Below, one piece after another: positions 54,328-63,266 of a DNA stretch of 64,000 bases. Positions within the stretch are counted from its first letter, which is position 1; every line of letters starts with the position of its first letter. Source of the stretch: Gimesia fumaroli (GTDB taxonomy: Bacteria; Planctomycetota; Planctomycetia; Planctomycetales; Planctomycetaceae). Under the pieces are notes generated by a model that ran no database searches, was not told the DNA's origin, and saw only the letters and a list, made by a program, of their open reading frames with translations. The translations under genes and the position numbers were made by a program. The stretch lies in the NCBI RefSeq assembly GCF_007754425.1, contig NZ_CP037452.1, positions 6,861,164-6,925,163 on the forward strand, given 5' to 3'.

Positions 54328-55923
54328 ATGTCGGAACTATACCACGAATGTGGAGTTGCAGCCGTTTATCACCTTCCCAACAAAGAGACCAGCCCGCTGG
54401 CACCTCTGGGGGACCCTGAAAAGACATCCCAACTCATCTCCCGGTTACTGCTGGATATCCAAAATCGTGGTCAACTGGCGGCCGGGATGACGACGTTCAA
54501 CCCCAACCGCAATCAGTTGATCGATACGCACAAAGATGTGGGCACCGTCACGGAGGTGTTCCAGCTGAATCATCAGGAAACATTTAATGATCTGATGCAG
54601 AAGTACGAAGGTCCCGCTGCCATCGGACATGTGCGTTATGCGACCTGCGGTAAAGATGACCGGAGCTACGCTCAGCCTTTTGAACGGCATCATATTCAGA
54701 AATCCAAATGGTTCAGCTTCGGCTTTAACGGTCAATTGGCGAATTACCAGGAACTCTGTAAAGAAGTTCTGACCGAATCCGATTTTCATCTGGCGCGGGA
54801 AACCGATACAGAAATCCTGATGCATCTGATCTCTCAGGAACTTTCGAAAGAAAATCCCGGCGAACTGTTCGATATACTGGGCACGCTCAGCCAGCGGCTG
54901 GACGGCGCTTATAATATTGTCTTTCTGGATGCACTCGGCAACATGTTTGTCTCGCGTGATCCGGTGGGCATTCGTCCGTTGTGTTATGCATTTGACGGTT
55001 CGCTGTTTGCCGCTGCCAGTGAAAGCGTGGCGCTGGCGAATATGGGTTTTGAAGAAGACGAAATTTACAGTCTGCCTCCCGGTTCTGCTGTGGTGATTCA
55101 GGACGGCGAACTTACCATCCGTGAATACGCGAAACCCAAACAAAAAGCACACTGTTTCTTTGAATGGATCTACTTCGCCAATGTCTGCAGTACGCTCGAT
55201 GATCAGAGCGTCTACATTACCCGCAAACGACTGGGTGAAGAACTGGCCGAGCAGGAAACCGTTCCGATTGACGACGATACGATCGTCGTGCCCGTACCGG
55301 ATACTGCGAAAGCCGCCGCCGACAGTATGGCTTATCACTTGAGCGTCCCCTGTCTGGAAGGTCTGATCCGCAACCGCTATATCGGCCGTACGTTTATCGA
55401 AGGTGCGAATCGTAGTGACAAGGTCCGTGCGAAATACACGCCGCTCCCGGAAGTTCTGGAAGGCAAACGGGTTCTGCTGGTGGAAGATACAATCGTTCGT
55501 TCTACCACCATGAAAGCGTTAATCAGCCAGTTGAAAGAACGCGGCCGTGCGAAAGAAGTGCATGTCCGCGTGGCCTGTCCGCCGATCATTGGCCCCTGTT
55601 TTTATGGCATTGATATGTCAACGATTAACGAGCTCTTCGCACCCCGTTTTCTGAAGGGGGGGGAGATGAGCCCGGAAGTCGAACAGGCAATGGCCGACGC
55701 GATTGGTGCCGACAGCCTGAAATACCTGCCTAAGGAATCGATTTCGCGTGCCGTCGGTCTACCCGGTACGTCCCTCTGCCAGGCTTGTATTGATACGACC
55801 TATCCCACGGAAGCGGGTCGCCAGTTGTATCAGATCGCCGTTGAAAATTCTCAAAACGATAACGGCGATGAAGACACCCACCGTACCTACGACGTTTCGC
55901 TCACGACTCCTGCCCGAACCTGA
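54328..55923 (+). CDS. purF: amidophosphoribosyltransferase
   Basis: ATG 54328 ([15 protein letters not shown]) is chosen with AAGGC upstream; the frame reaches back to TTG 54235. The 531-aa protein has a class II glutamine amidotransferase domain whose catalytic Cys is at residue 8, implying removal of a seven-residue propeptide as in the Bacillus-type enzyme, then [10 protein letters not shown] near residue 101, FNGQLAN and ETDTEIL. The PRTase domain has the PRPP loop [15 protein letters not shown] near 391. CQAC near the C-terminus and [11 protein letters not shown] fit the Fe-S cluster-binding pattern. It makes phosphoribosylamine, the first step of purine synthesis. A thioesterase gene follows 22 bp downstream. 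Confidence 0.93.
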   Translation: MSELYHECGVAAVYHLPNKETSPLAPLGDPEKTSQLISRLLLDIQNRGQLAAGMTTFNPNRNQLIDTHKDVGTVTEVFQLNHQETFNDLMQKYEGPAAIGHVRYATCGKDDRSYAQPFERHHIQKSKWFSFGFNGQLANYQELCKEVLTESDFHLARETDTEILMHLISQELSKENPGELFDILGTLSQRLDGAYNIVFLDALGNMFVSRDPVGIRPLCYAFDGSLFAAASESVALANMGFEEDEIYSLPPGSAVVIQDGELTIREYAKPKQKAHCFFEWIYFANVCSTLDDQSVYITRKRLGEELAEQETVPIDDDTIVVPVPDTAKAAADSMAYHLSVPCLEGLIRNRYIGRTFIEGANRSDKVRAKYTPLPEVLEGKRVLLVEDTIVRSTTMKALISQLKERGRAKEVHVRVACPPIIGPCFYGIDMSTINELFAPRFLKGGEMSPEVEQAMADAIGADSLKYLPKESISRAVGLPGTSLCQACIDTTYPTEAGRQLYQIAVENSQNDNGDEDTHRTYDVSLTTPART

Positions 55924-55945
55924 TTCGAAAAAGGAATGCCAGCAT

Positions 55946-56341
55946 ATGTCTGCCTCACATGAGATAGAGATCCGCGTCCGTTATAACGAAACGGACTCCA
56001 TGGGATTTCTGCATCATGGAAATTATTTTACGTACTTTGAAATGGGCCGCACCGAACTCTTTCGTTCTCAGGGAGGTAACTACCGTGAGATGGAAGAGAA
56101 AGGCTACCTGCTGGTAGTCGCGAAGATTGAATGCAAATACCGCCTGCCGGCCCGCTATGATGATGTACTGACGCTGCGGACTACGCTTTCCCGCGTCACC
56201 GGCGCCAAGCTGGAGCACGATTACGAACTGTTTCGAGATGGTGCCTCTATCGCCAGGGCCCACAGTGTGATCGCCTGCGTCGACCGGGAAGGCAATATTC
56301 AACGCATGCCCGCCGCGATGGAGCAACTGGGGACGGAGTGA
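55946..56341 (+). CDS. acyl-CoA thioesterase, 4HBT/YbgC type
   Basis: The frame runs back into purF, but ATG 55946 with AAAAAGGA upstream gives a standard 131-aa hotdog thioesterase. It contains the 4HBT active-site block YNETDSMGFLHHGNYFTYFE near residue 13, with the catalytic Asp region, and RTELFRS, CKYRLPARYDDVLTLRT and YELFRDGASIARAHSV. Members hydrolyse short-chain or aromatic acyl-CoA and, as YbgC, associate with the envelope Tol-Pal system in proteobacteria. No tol genes are near here. The 22-bp gap suggests co-transcription with purF without obvious metabolic link. Confidence 0.9.
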   Translation: MSASHEIEIRVRYNETDSMGFLHHGNYFTYFEMGRTELFRSQGGNYREMEEKGYLLVVAKIECKYRLPARYDDVLTLRTTLSRVTGAKLEHDYELFRDGASIARAHSVIACVDREGNIQRMPAAMEQLGTE

Positions 56342-56474
56342 GTCACCCCGTATGCGTGGTCCGAATAAGGCTGCGCCATGGATTGTGAGTCTGATCTGGT
56401 GCTTAAAATCTTGAATGTCGTCAGGATTTATTTCTACCACAAAAACGCTTACCGCCCTGGTTATGGGATTCAGC

Positions 56475-56506
56475 AAAAAAAGCTGGCTCGTTGATGAGCC
56501 AGCTTT
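56475..56506 (-). terminator. rho-independent terminator after RraA-like gene
   Basis: Arms AAAGCTGGCTC (56479-56489) and GAGCCAGCTTT (56496-56506) with loop GTTGAT; on the minus strand it runs into seven T residues. It lies 28 bp after the RraA-like stop and ends the LarA-like/RraA operon. Confidence 0.88.
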
Positions 56507-56533
56507 GGTGTGGTTCTTGTATTGCGGGAATGT

Positions 56534-57265
56534 TTATTCGCCGCGGAGTCGTTTGCCGAGCTTGGCGATTTCGGCTCCTAATTCTTTGCGAGCTTCTCCC
56601 AGACCTTCGGGGGTCAGGTTGCCGGTTTTAAGATAATCGAGCACGATATCTTCGGCTTTCATCAGGTCTTTACAGGCATCGGCGACTTCGGAAGCAATTT
56701 CCGTGGGGATCGTAGTCACGCCATTCAGGTCGCCGTGCAAGAGATCGCCGGGATAGATGGGAATGCCGCCAACCGTAACAGGGACATTCACTTGCAGTGT
56801 GTGACAGTAGCCGTGGGCACAGTTGGTGCCGTTCGTGAAAGCAGGGAAGTCAAGGGCTTCGACCTGATCTAGATCGCGGCCCGCACCTGACGTCACGATG
56901 CCTTTCGCACCGTAAGCTTTATAAGTGGAGCACATGACTTCGCCAAAGGTAGCGGACGCCGTTGGTTCGTCAATGTCCTGATACACGACAACCGGCGCAC
57001 CGGGTAGAGATTCGAAGGCAGCGACCTGGGCATCGAGGCCTGAGTAAACGTCGCCGCTACGTGGTGGTGCCATGCTGCGGAAGGTGGATGTTAACGCGTA
57101 ACCAACCATCGGAGGCATCTTGGGGAAACAGGCTTTGATGGAATCATTCATGTAGCCGGTGTTACGGGGGCGGATGTTCCAGAGTTCGATGACGTTGCAG
57201 ACAGTCGGCGTGTCGTACTTGGCAAGTTCTTCAAGGGCAGCGTTAGAGAGGCCTTCGGTGGACAT
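56534..57265 (-). CDS. RraA family protein (HMG/CHA aldolase-like)
   Basis: The 243-aa protein belongs to the RraA/demethylmenaquinone-methyltransferase-like family, which includes 4-hydroxy-4-methyl-2-oxoglutarate aldolases. The block [20 protein letters not shown] near residue 124, with the Arg-Asp pair that binds metal and substrate, and [20 protein letters not shown] near residue 173 are characteristic. AGGAAGAAA precedes the ATG. It is 26 bp downstream of the LarA-like gene, clearly in an operon, so a role in hydroxy acid or keto acid breakdown is more likely than RNase E regulation. Confidence 0.88.
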   Translation of the reverse strand: MSTEGLSNAALEELAKYDTPTVCNVIELWNIRPRNTGYMNDSIKACFPKMPPMVGYALTSTFRSMAPPRSGDVYSGLDAQVAAFESLPGAPVVVYQDIDEPTASATFGEVMCSTYKAYGAKGIVTSGAGRDLDQVEALDFPAFTNGTNCAHGYCHTLQVNVPVTVGGIPIYPGDLLHGDLNGVTTIPTEIASEVADACKDLMKAEDIVLDYLKTGNLTPEGLGEARKELGAEIAKLGKRLRGE

Positions 57266-57291
57266 GAATTTCTTCCTGTTGAGGTTAAATT

Positions 57292-58572
57292 TTAGTGATG
57301 CGGTTTTTCAAAAACGGAGGTCAAATTTCCCTGGGCATCGAATGGCAGCTCAAACGGCCCGGAAAGTATTTCCAGATCGTCACGCGCGTTGATCTCTTCC
57401 AGATACGATTCGCTGACGATGACTTCACTCAATTCGAGTGTGTCATAAATCTGTACGATGCGGCTGGTTTCCGGTGGAACCAGTCCGATGGTCTGTAATG
57501 CAGCCTCGATGGCTTCGCGGTCTGTTTCATAGGCCAGTGGCACCATCGCTGCGGTAGGATGACTACCAGTATTAGCGTTTATGCGGGTGATTTTCCAGTC
57601 AACGCTGTCAACTGTACGTTGATTGGTGAATTCCGCCAGGCCAATTCCACAGGCATTGCCGTGCGTTTCTTCGGTGAGGCCGCGAATCATGATGCGTTTG
57701 GCAGAGACATTGTCGCGTTCGGTGGCAGCATGATCATTAAACTTGCGGCCGATGACACAGGCATCCATTCCGGAGCCGCTGATATTTTTACCGATGCGGT
57801 CCACAATCAGCAGATCGGTTTTCTCAAACGGGAGCCGAGGCAGCGATTCGCGGGCGATGTTGAGTAGTTCGGTTTCCCGTTCATAAAACTGTTCCGGGAG
57901 CACAGCTTCGATCAGCGCGGTTTCATCATACGCATTTTCGACAATCGCCAGACCGCCGACGACCGAGCATTTCTGTAAGATCGAAGAAGCGACGGCTTTG
58001 ATGATCTCTTCGAAACTGAGATCTTCAATGGCCCGGTGATAGATTTTGGCGCCTTCATGTTTACCGAGGCCGATCAGCATCATCTTATGCAGACCCGATT
58101 CAATGTCGCCAACGAAACGGGTGTGCGGTTTGACGCGGCCGCAAATCAAGACATGGTCGGCTTCGTAGGCATGTTTGTCAAAATGAACGGGGATGCCGTG
58201 CGACGTTGTATCGACGATCACGGTTTCCATTGACGAACGAATTTCGACGCCCATCGTTTCGGCGGTTATGCCGTACGCTGCGATGACGGCCGCCTGTCCT
58301 TCTGCAGTGCCGCCACCATGACTGCCCATCGCGGGAACAATAAACGGGACGGCGTCCAGCGACTTCAGATAGTCGACGGTGGTTTTGATTATCGAAGCGA
58401 TATTGGCGATGCCACGACTGCCGACCGTGATGGCAACAGTCTCTCCTGGCTTGACTACTTTGTCTAAATTGATTTTTGGAAGTTCGGTCAGAACGGCTTC
58501 GGGAACGTTCTCGATTCGAGAAGACTGGAAGTTCTGGCGAATTCGGTAAACCTTGGGAAGCGGGATATTCAT
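57292..58572 (-). CDS. lactate racemase (LarA) N-terminal-domain / DUF2088 family protein
   Basis: The 426-aa protein resembles DUF2088 (LarA-like) proteins: [20 protein letters not shown] near residue 48, [20 protein letters not shown] near 77, and the metal/cofactor-His region [13 protein letters not shown] near 141, with [18 protein letters not shown] following. ATG 58572 is chosen over TTG 58593. Full LarA enzymes use a nickel pincer cofactor to racemise lactate; whether this diverged member keeps that activity is unknown. It is the first gene of the operon with the RraA-like aldolase, which suggests catabolism of a hydroxy acid. Confidence 0.83.
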   Translation of the reverse strand: MNIPLPKVYRIRQNFQSSRIENVPEAVLTELPKINLDKVVKPGETVAITVGSRGIANIASIIKTTVDYLKSLDAVPFIVPAMGSHGGGTAEGQAAVIAAYGITAETMGVEIRSSMETVIVDTTSHGIPVHFDKHAYEADHVLICGRVKPHTRFVGDIESGLHKMMLIGLGKHEGAKIYHRAIEDLSFEEIIKAVASSILQKCSVVGGLAIVENAYDETALIEAVLPEQFYERETELLNIARESLPRLPFEKTDLLIVDRIGKNISGSGMDACVIGRKFNDHAATERDNVSAKRIMIRGLTEETHGNACGIGLAEFTNQRTVDSVDWKITRINANTGSHPTAAMVPLAYETDREAIEAALQTIGLVPPETSRIVQIYDTLELSEVIVSESYLEEINARDDLEILSGPFELPFDAQGNLTSVFEKPHH

Positions 58573-58879
58573 TATGGGGCTTTGAATTATCAAGGAGTCA
58601 TTGAGGCTGGCATTCAGGATTTCAAATCGCGTCTATTATGAAGAGTCTGTTATTGTACGTAATTCGTGTGTGTTTACGCTACATCCGGGCGTGTTCCTGG
58701 TTAAGATTCTTGAGATAACGTGAGTTCAGGCTTCAAAAGGATGTCTGGAATTTTATATCGCCGACAGGAATCGTCTTGTTCTAAATTGGTGATTTCGATA
58801 CCTTAACGATTCTGATTTTGATAGACCAATCAGCAAGTCGAAACTGGATGTCGAGCCTTGTTGCTGCAAGGAAGCAGAT
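58573..58879. other. divergent intergenic region
   Basis: About 300 bp between the LarA-like gene and the FlgG-like gene. No convincing ORF; AAGGAAG precedes the plus-strand start. I see no clear promoter or repeat. Confidence 0.55.
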
Positions 58880-60505
58880 ATGAGAAAAAATTTTGAGCGG
58901 ATCATTTTTGCTGTTTCCGTTTGTGTTCTGTCTGGTGTGTTATTTATCCAGGGCATTCTCTATTTAAAAGACCTGGGTTTTGCCGATGAAGCGTCGACCG
59001 TGACGGCTGCCATCGACCGCAGTTCAGCGGCGGCTCCGAATGAGCTGGCTGTCGCCGAGACCGACGAATGCCCGTTCCCCATTGATCAGGCATTGATCCC
59101 GGTAGAACTGGCTTTAGCCGAAGAGAACGACGAAGCAATCGATTCAAACGAATTCACTGCCGATGCTCCTGCGATCAATGGTCCTGCATTAGAGGCTCTC
59201 GGGCGGATTGAGGAAAACTCCATTTCGGAACTGGAAGAAACCGGGCCCTCTCTCCCTTTGTTTACAAAACCAAATCAGGAATTCCCCCAGACTCCCGGCC
59301 CCTTAATGCCGCCGTTGAATGCGGAGCCACTGTCGAATTCGAAGAATCGTTCGGATTCCAAAGAAGATCAGATCACACGTTCGATCATTCGCGAGCATCT
59401 GCCGCATGCTTCAGAAGAAGAGTTACAAATCTGGTTTGAAGAGTTGCAAGGTGTGCCTCACAAGGTGGCCTCGGATCTGCTTTCCATTCGTAAGTTACTG
59501 CAGCCGAAAAGTGCAATGAAAATTCCCGAAGAGAAGTGGGAACACCCGCTGAAAAATTTCGAAGGTTCTGCACCGCAGCAGCCGGTCTCTTCATCGAACG
59601 GTGGGCACTCTGATGAGACAGGCTTTATCGGATTTTCCTCGAAAGCGGACCGCGATGAACTGATGCAGCGGCTCAAGCCGACCGTGGATGCACTGCGGCT
59701 GTCGCGTGATGTGATCGTGAATAATATTGCGAATGCAGGAACAATTGGTTTCAAGCGTTCGTATGTGGAATTCGAGGCACTGCCGTATGAATATCTCGAA
59801 ACACCGGCCAGCGAGGAATCAGAGTCGGCACCGCCGATCGCTGTCGGGATGGGCAGCCAGGTGCTGCAGACCCGGGTTTCTCAAACGAATGGCGAACTGA
59901 TCAAGACGGGACGCGCACTGGATCTGGCGGTCGAAGGATCTGGTTTTCTGCAGGTCAAACTGGGTGAAGCGACAGCATTTACTCGATCGGGCCGCCTGAT
60001 CTTTGACGGTGAGCGACGGCTTTGTATTCGTGGTTCGCAAATTAATTATCTGATTCTGCCCGAGATCAGACTGCCAGCCGACGCACATTCAGTGCAGATT
60101 TCTGAAACGGGTATTGTGACGGCTGTGGTTTCTGAAGACAAAAAAGAACAGGAACAGACAGTGGGGAAGATCTCGCTTGTCTGCTTTACGGATGCGAGCG
60201 AACTGTTTCCGCGCGAGTCCTGCCTGTTTGTCGCAACGCCCCGTTCGGGGGAACCACGGGTCGTCTCGCCGGGCTCGAAAGGGGCCGGAGTCGTGCGTGC
60301 CGGAGTTTTAGAAACGTCGAATGTATCGATTCCAGAAGAGCTGGAAGCACTATCGCTCATCAAGCAGCGTCTGGACGCCTTGAAGACGGTCTACTCAACG
60401 GAGCCGCAGGAGCCGGTTCGAGCCGACCTGGGATTGCCCGCTGATCGTATCGCCCGACCGGGAGATCAACGACTGCAGCGGGGTAACCGCCCGGTTCTGA
60501 AGTAG
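58880..60505 (+). CDS. membrane-anchored FlgF/FlgG-like flagellar rod protein
   Basis: The 541-aa protein has an N-terminal membrane helix (IIFAVSVCVLSGVLFIQGIL), an acidic low-complexity region to about residue 165, a short helical region (IREHLPHASEEELQIWFEEL) near residue 170, and only then a flagellar basal-body rod/hook core from about 265: the N-terminal heptad region LRLSRDVIVNNIANAGTIGF, the GRALDLAVEGSGFLQV block near 346 and the C-terminal VRAGVLETSNVSIPEELEAL block near 473. Normal FlgF/FlgG are about 250-260 aa without such an anchor. AAGGAAG precedes the ATG. No other flagellar gene is nearby. Could be a diverged rod protein or a rod-like structural protein with another role. Confidence 0.8.
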   Translation: MRKNFERIIFAVSVCVLSGVLFIQGILYLKDLGFADEASTVTAAIDRSSAAAPNELAVAETDECPFPIDQALIPVELALAEENDEAIDSNEFTADAPAINGPALEALGRIEENSISELEETGPSLPLFTKPNQEFPQTPGPLMPPLNAEPLSNSKNRSDSKEDQITRSIIREHLPHASEEELQIWFEELQGVPHKVASDLLSIRKLLQPKSAMKIPEEKWEHPLKNFEGSAPQQPVSSSNGGHSDETGFIGFSSKADRDELMQRLKPTVDALRLSRDVIVNNIANAGTIGFKRSYVEFEALPYEYLETPASEESESAPPIAVGMGSQVLQTRVSQTNGELIKTGRALDLAVEGSGFLQVKLGEATAFTRSGRLIFDGERRLCIRGSQINYLILPEIRLPADAHSVQISETGIVTAVVSEDKKEQEQTVGKISLVCFTDASELFPRESCLFVATPRSGEPRVVSPGSKGAGVVRAGVLETSNVSIPEELEALSLIKQRLDALKTVYSTEPQEPVRADLGLPADRIARPGDQRLQRGNRPVLK

Positions 60506-60513
60506 GCCGCAGC

Positions 60514-60960
60514 TTACGGAAAGATGGCTTTTAAGGCGTTGTGGCGATGGTAGAAACCTTCGTCGAACAGATCCAGCAGCTTCGATTCGGTGACTAGAAA
60601 GCCGAGCAGTCCGCCCGGTGGTTCGAATTCCAGCCGATCGATCACGGTAACCTGATTGTCGCCGCTGGGTACGATGCGATGTTCGTGCGTGTATGATTTG
60701 AGGGGCCCGGAAATCTGTTTCTCAGTAAAAAAGTCAGGCTTTTCGAAGGCGATGATTTCATGCGTTCCTTCCTGCACTTTGCCGAAGCCCTGAATTTGAA
60801 ACTCAAGAACCGCACCCAGAGATAATTTGTCTGGTTTTTTGGTGAAAGCCAGACCCGTGTCAGGAGGGCTGATTTTCAGAATGTTATCGGTATCGATCAG
60901 AAATTCAAAAATCTCTTCAGGAGTGGTGGTTAATTGAACGCTGGTTTCGAAGGTCGCCAT
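60514..60960 (-). CDS. SRPBCC (START-like) family protein
   Basis: The 148-aa protein has the START/SRPBCC pattern: ETSVQLTTTPEEIFEFLIDT at the N-terminus, LSLGAVLEFQIQGFGKVQEG near residue 46, YTHEHRIVPSGDNQVTVIDR near 89 and a long C-terminal helix containing LLDLFDEGFYHRHNAL. Such proteins bind hydrophobic ligands in a deep cavity, often as polyketide cyclase-like or lipid-transfer domains. No ligand can be predicted. AGAGAGAGGCG precedes the ATG. It converges closely with the FlgG-like gene (8 bp between stops). Confidence 0.85.
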   Translation of the reverse strand: MATFETSVQLTTTPEEIFEFLIDTDNILKISPPDTGLAFTKKPDKLSLGAVLEFQIQGFGKVQEGTHEIIAFEKPDFFTEKQISGPLKSYTHEHRIVPSGDNQVTVIDRLEFEPPGGLLGFLVTESKLLDLFDEGFYHRHNALKAIFP

Positions 60961-61139
60961 CGCCTCTCTCTTTCGACATGTGTCGCGAATTAATATACTA
61001 CATAACAGACCAGAACTTTGAGTGGCTCAGAATTCTGAGCGTGTATCCTAGCCAAATGAACTGAAAATGACGAGTCCGGGCCGCAAGAGTCTTACTCTTT
61101 TGGACGTGTGTGGTCCGGTTGATATGAGATGAATTGATT

Positions 61140-62084
61140 ATGCAATTTCCAACGGAAGTCCTTCAACAGTGCTGGTTTCTGGCAGGTCCGACCGCGTGCG
61201 GCAAGACTGAGCTGAGCCTGTTGCTGGCGGAACATCTCAATGCAGAAATCCTGGCAATGGATTCGATGTCGCTGTATAGAGGCATGGATATCGGTACCGC
61301 GAAAGCCTCCGCGGCCGAGCGCGAACGGGTGCCGCACCATCTGCTGGACCTGATCGATGTGCATGAAAAATACAGCGTAGCCGATTATTTTGAGGCGGCG
61401 GAAATCTGCTGCCGTGAGATCATCGAGCGGGGGCGCACGCCGCTGTTTGTAGGAGGCACGGGTCTCTATTTACGGGCGATATTGCGCGGGGTGTTTAACG
61501 GTCCCTCTGCCGACTGGGATTATCGTCGCGAAATGGAAACACTGGCAGAGACCGAAGGAAATGAAGCTCTGCACCGCCGGCTAGCGGCCGTCGATCCGGT
61601 CTCGGCGGAGAAGCTGCATCCGAACGATGTCCGCCGCGTGGCGCGGGCACTGGAAGTGTACCACGTTTCCGGCGTCCCCCTTTCGGCCCAGCACGCGGAA
61701 GGAATTCTGACTCCGGAAGAATGTCCGGCGCATGTTTACTGGTTGTTGCCGGATCGGGAATGGCTATACGAGCGGATTAATCTTCGCGTCGATCAGATGC
61801 TGGAAGAAGGCCTGCTGGACGAAGTGAAACAGCTCCTGACAGCCGACCCTCCCATGAGCCGTACCGCCCGTCAGGCACTGGGATATAAGGAACTGATCGA
61901 TTATCTGGAAGGCACGCATTCCTACGAGCGAGCGGTCGAACTGCTAAAACAGCAGACCCGCCGTTTCGCCAAACGGCAACATACGTTTTTCCGCAACATT
62001 AAAGAATGCCGCGAACTCCCGGTTCACCCGGAAGATCAACCGGCTGACCTGCTGGAGAAGATCCTGGGGTTTGAGCGCGGGTGA
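61140..62084 (+). CDS. miaA: tRNA dimethylallyltransferase
   Basis: The 314-aa protein is a complete MiaA. It has the P-loop LAGPTACGKTELSLLL near residue 14, the DSMSLYRGMDIGTAKAS block near 40, HHLLDLIDVHEKYSVADY near 64, VGGTGLYLRAILRG near 102 and RQALGYKELIDYLEG near 243. It transfers a dimethylallyl group from DMAPP to N6 of adenosine-37 in tRNAs that read UNN codons. ATG 61140 is chosen over TTG 61134. hfq, often next to miaA in proteobacteria, is absent. Confidence 0.95.
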   Translation: MQFPTEVLQQCWFLAGPTACGKTELSLLLAEHLNAEILAMDSMSLYRGMDIGTAKASAAERERVPHHLLDLIDVHEKYSVADYFEAAEICCREIIERGRTPLFVGGTGLYLRAILRGVFNGPSADWDYRREMETLAETEGNEALHRRLAAVDPVSAEKLHPNDVRRVARALEVYHVSGVPLSAQHAEGILTPEECPAHVYWLLPDREWLYERINLRVDQMLEEGLLDEVKQLLTADPPMSRTARQALGYKELIDYLEGTHSYERAVELLKQQTRRFAKRQHTFFRNIKECRELPVHPEDQPADLLEKILGFERG

Positions 62085-62109
62085 TGATTGGCAACACGCC
62101 TTCTCAATC

Positions 62110-62126
62110 GTAGGGGTGAACCCTAC
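62110..62126. repeat. small hairpin after miaA
   Basis: Arms GTAGGG (62110-62115) and CCCTAC (62121-62126) around GTGAA, followed by A residues on the plus strand. It is not a standard terminator for miaA. It loosely resembles the larger hairpin at 27337-27365. Confidence 0.35.
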
Positions 62127-62363
62127 AAAAAACTGCACTATTTCGATATACATACGTTTGATCTGTTTCCTCTGCCGTTTTTTCCTCATCGGTTCGTGGA
62201 TCTGGCTGGGGAAGTTGTTTTTGCTGGAAGGTGGCTAAGTTGTGGGGAACTCTCTATAGTGTCTTGCAAAGAATTTTTTAACTGTATTCTGCAATTGAGA
62301 CTGGTCTTTGGGCCGGTGTTCAATCGTTTGGTTTTCCCCTTCAATTTAATTAGTGTGTGATCC

Positions 62364-63212
62364 ATGATGACCGATGAGAAAGTATTAATTCAGGTAGGCC
62401 ACAGTCCAGATCCGGACGATGCCTTTATGTTCCATGCATTGGCGAATGATAAGATCGAAACAGGTAAGTATCGATTTACTCATGAGTTACAAGATATTGA
62501 GACACTCAATCAGCGTGCCTTCAATGCAGAACTGGAGCTGACGGCTGTCAGCCTGCATGGTTATGCTTATCTGACGGATACTTATGCCATCTGTTCGTGT
62601 GGCGCTTCGATGGGTGATCAATACGGGCCGATGGTCGTGGCCCGCGAAGCCTGGTCAATCGATGATCTGCGAGGCAAAAAGATTGCGATTCCCGGCAAAC
62701 TGACCACCGCATTTCTGGCTTTGAAATTGTTGCTGGGCGATGATTTCGAATACGAAGAGCATCCCTTCGATGAGATTCTGAATCTGGTTGAACAAGGCAA
62801 GTTCGATGCCGGCCTGATCATTCACGAAGGCCAGCTGACTTATGGAAACCAGGGACTGAAACTGGTCGTCGATCTGGGCAAGTGGTGGTATGAAGACACC
62901 GGTCTGCCTTTGCCATTGGGCGCGAATGCGATTCGGAAAGACATGGGCCAGGAAATGATGGAAGAAGTGACTGCGATTCTGAAACGCAGCATAGAGTACG
63001 GCCTGGAACATCGTGACGAAGCCCTCGACCATGCGTTGAAGTATGGTCGCGATTTGAATCGGGGCAGCGCTGATAAATTTGTGGGTATGTATGTGAACGA
63101 CTGGACTCTGGACTTCGGCGAAAAAGGCCGTGAAGCCGTCGCGCTCTTGCTGGACCGGGGTTACGAAGCCGGCATCATCCCTAATCCGGTCAAACTGGAA
63201 TTTATTGGTTAA
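62364..63212 (+). CDS. mqnD: 1,4-dihydroxy-6-naphthoate synthase (MqnD-like)
   Basis: The 282-aa protein matches MqnD of the futalosine pathway to menaquinone: SPDPDDAFMFHALANDKIE near residue 13, LTAVSLHGYAYLTDTYAI near 59, GKKIAIPGKLTTAFLALKLL near 104, and FDAGLIIHEGQLTYGNQGLK near 149 with the catalytic-His region IIHEGQL. MqnD converts cyclic dehypoxanthinyl futalosine to 1,4-dihydroxy-6-naphthoate. The family also has periplasmic-binding-like paralogs, so the specific call depends on this motif set. No other mqn gene is in the window. ATG 62364 or 62367 may start translation. Confidence 0.85.
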   Translation: MMTDEKVLIQVGHSPDPDDAFMFHALANDKIETGKYRFTHELQDIETLNQRAFNAELELTAVSLHGYAYLTDTYAICSCGASMGDQYGPMVVAREAWSIDDLRGKKIAIPGKLTTAFLALKLLLGDDFEYEEHPFDEILNLVEQGKFDAGLIIHEGQLTYGNQGLKLVVDLGKWWYEDTGLPLPLGANAIRKDMGQEMMEEVTAILKRSIEYGLEHRDEALDHALKYGRDLNRGSADKFVGMYVNDWTLDFGEKGREAVALLLDRGYEAGIIPNPVKLEFIG

Positions 63213-63266
63213 TCGCTCCCTCAACGACTGTGTGTTGATTTATCGAGATAGAGAAGGTGGTATGTG

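Noticed and set aside
55748..55945. N-terminal extension of the thioesterase overlapping purF
   Set aside because: The extension is out-of-frame purF sequence; the normal hotdog domain begins at ATG 55946.
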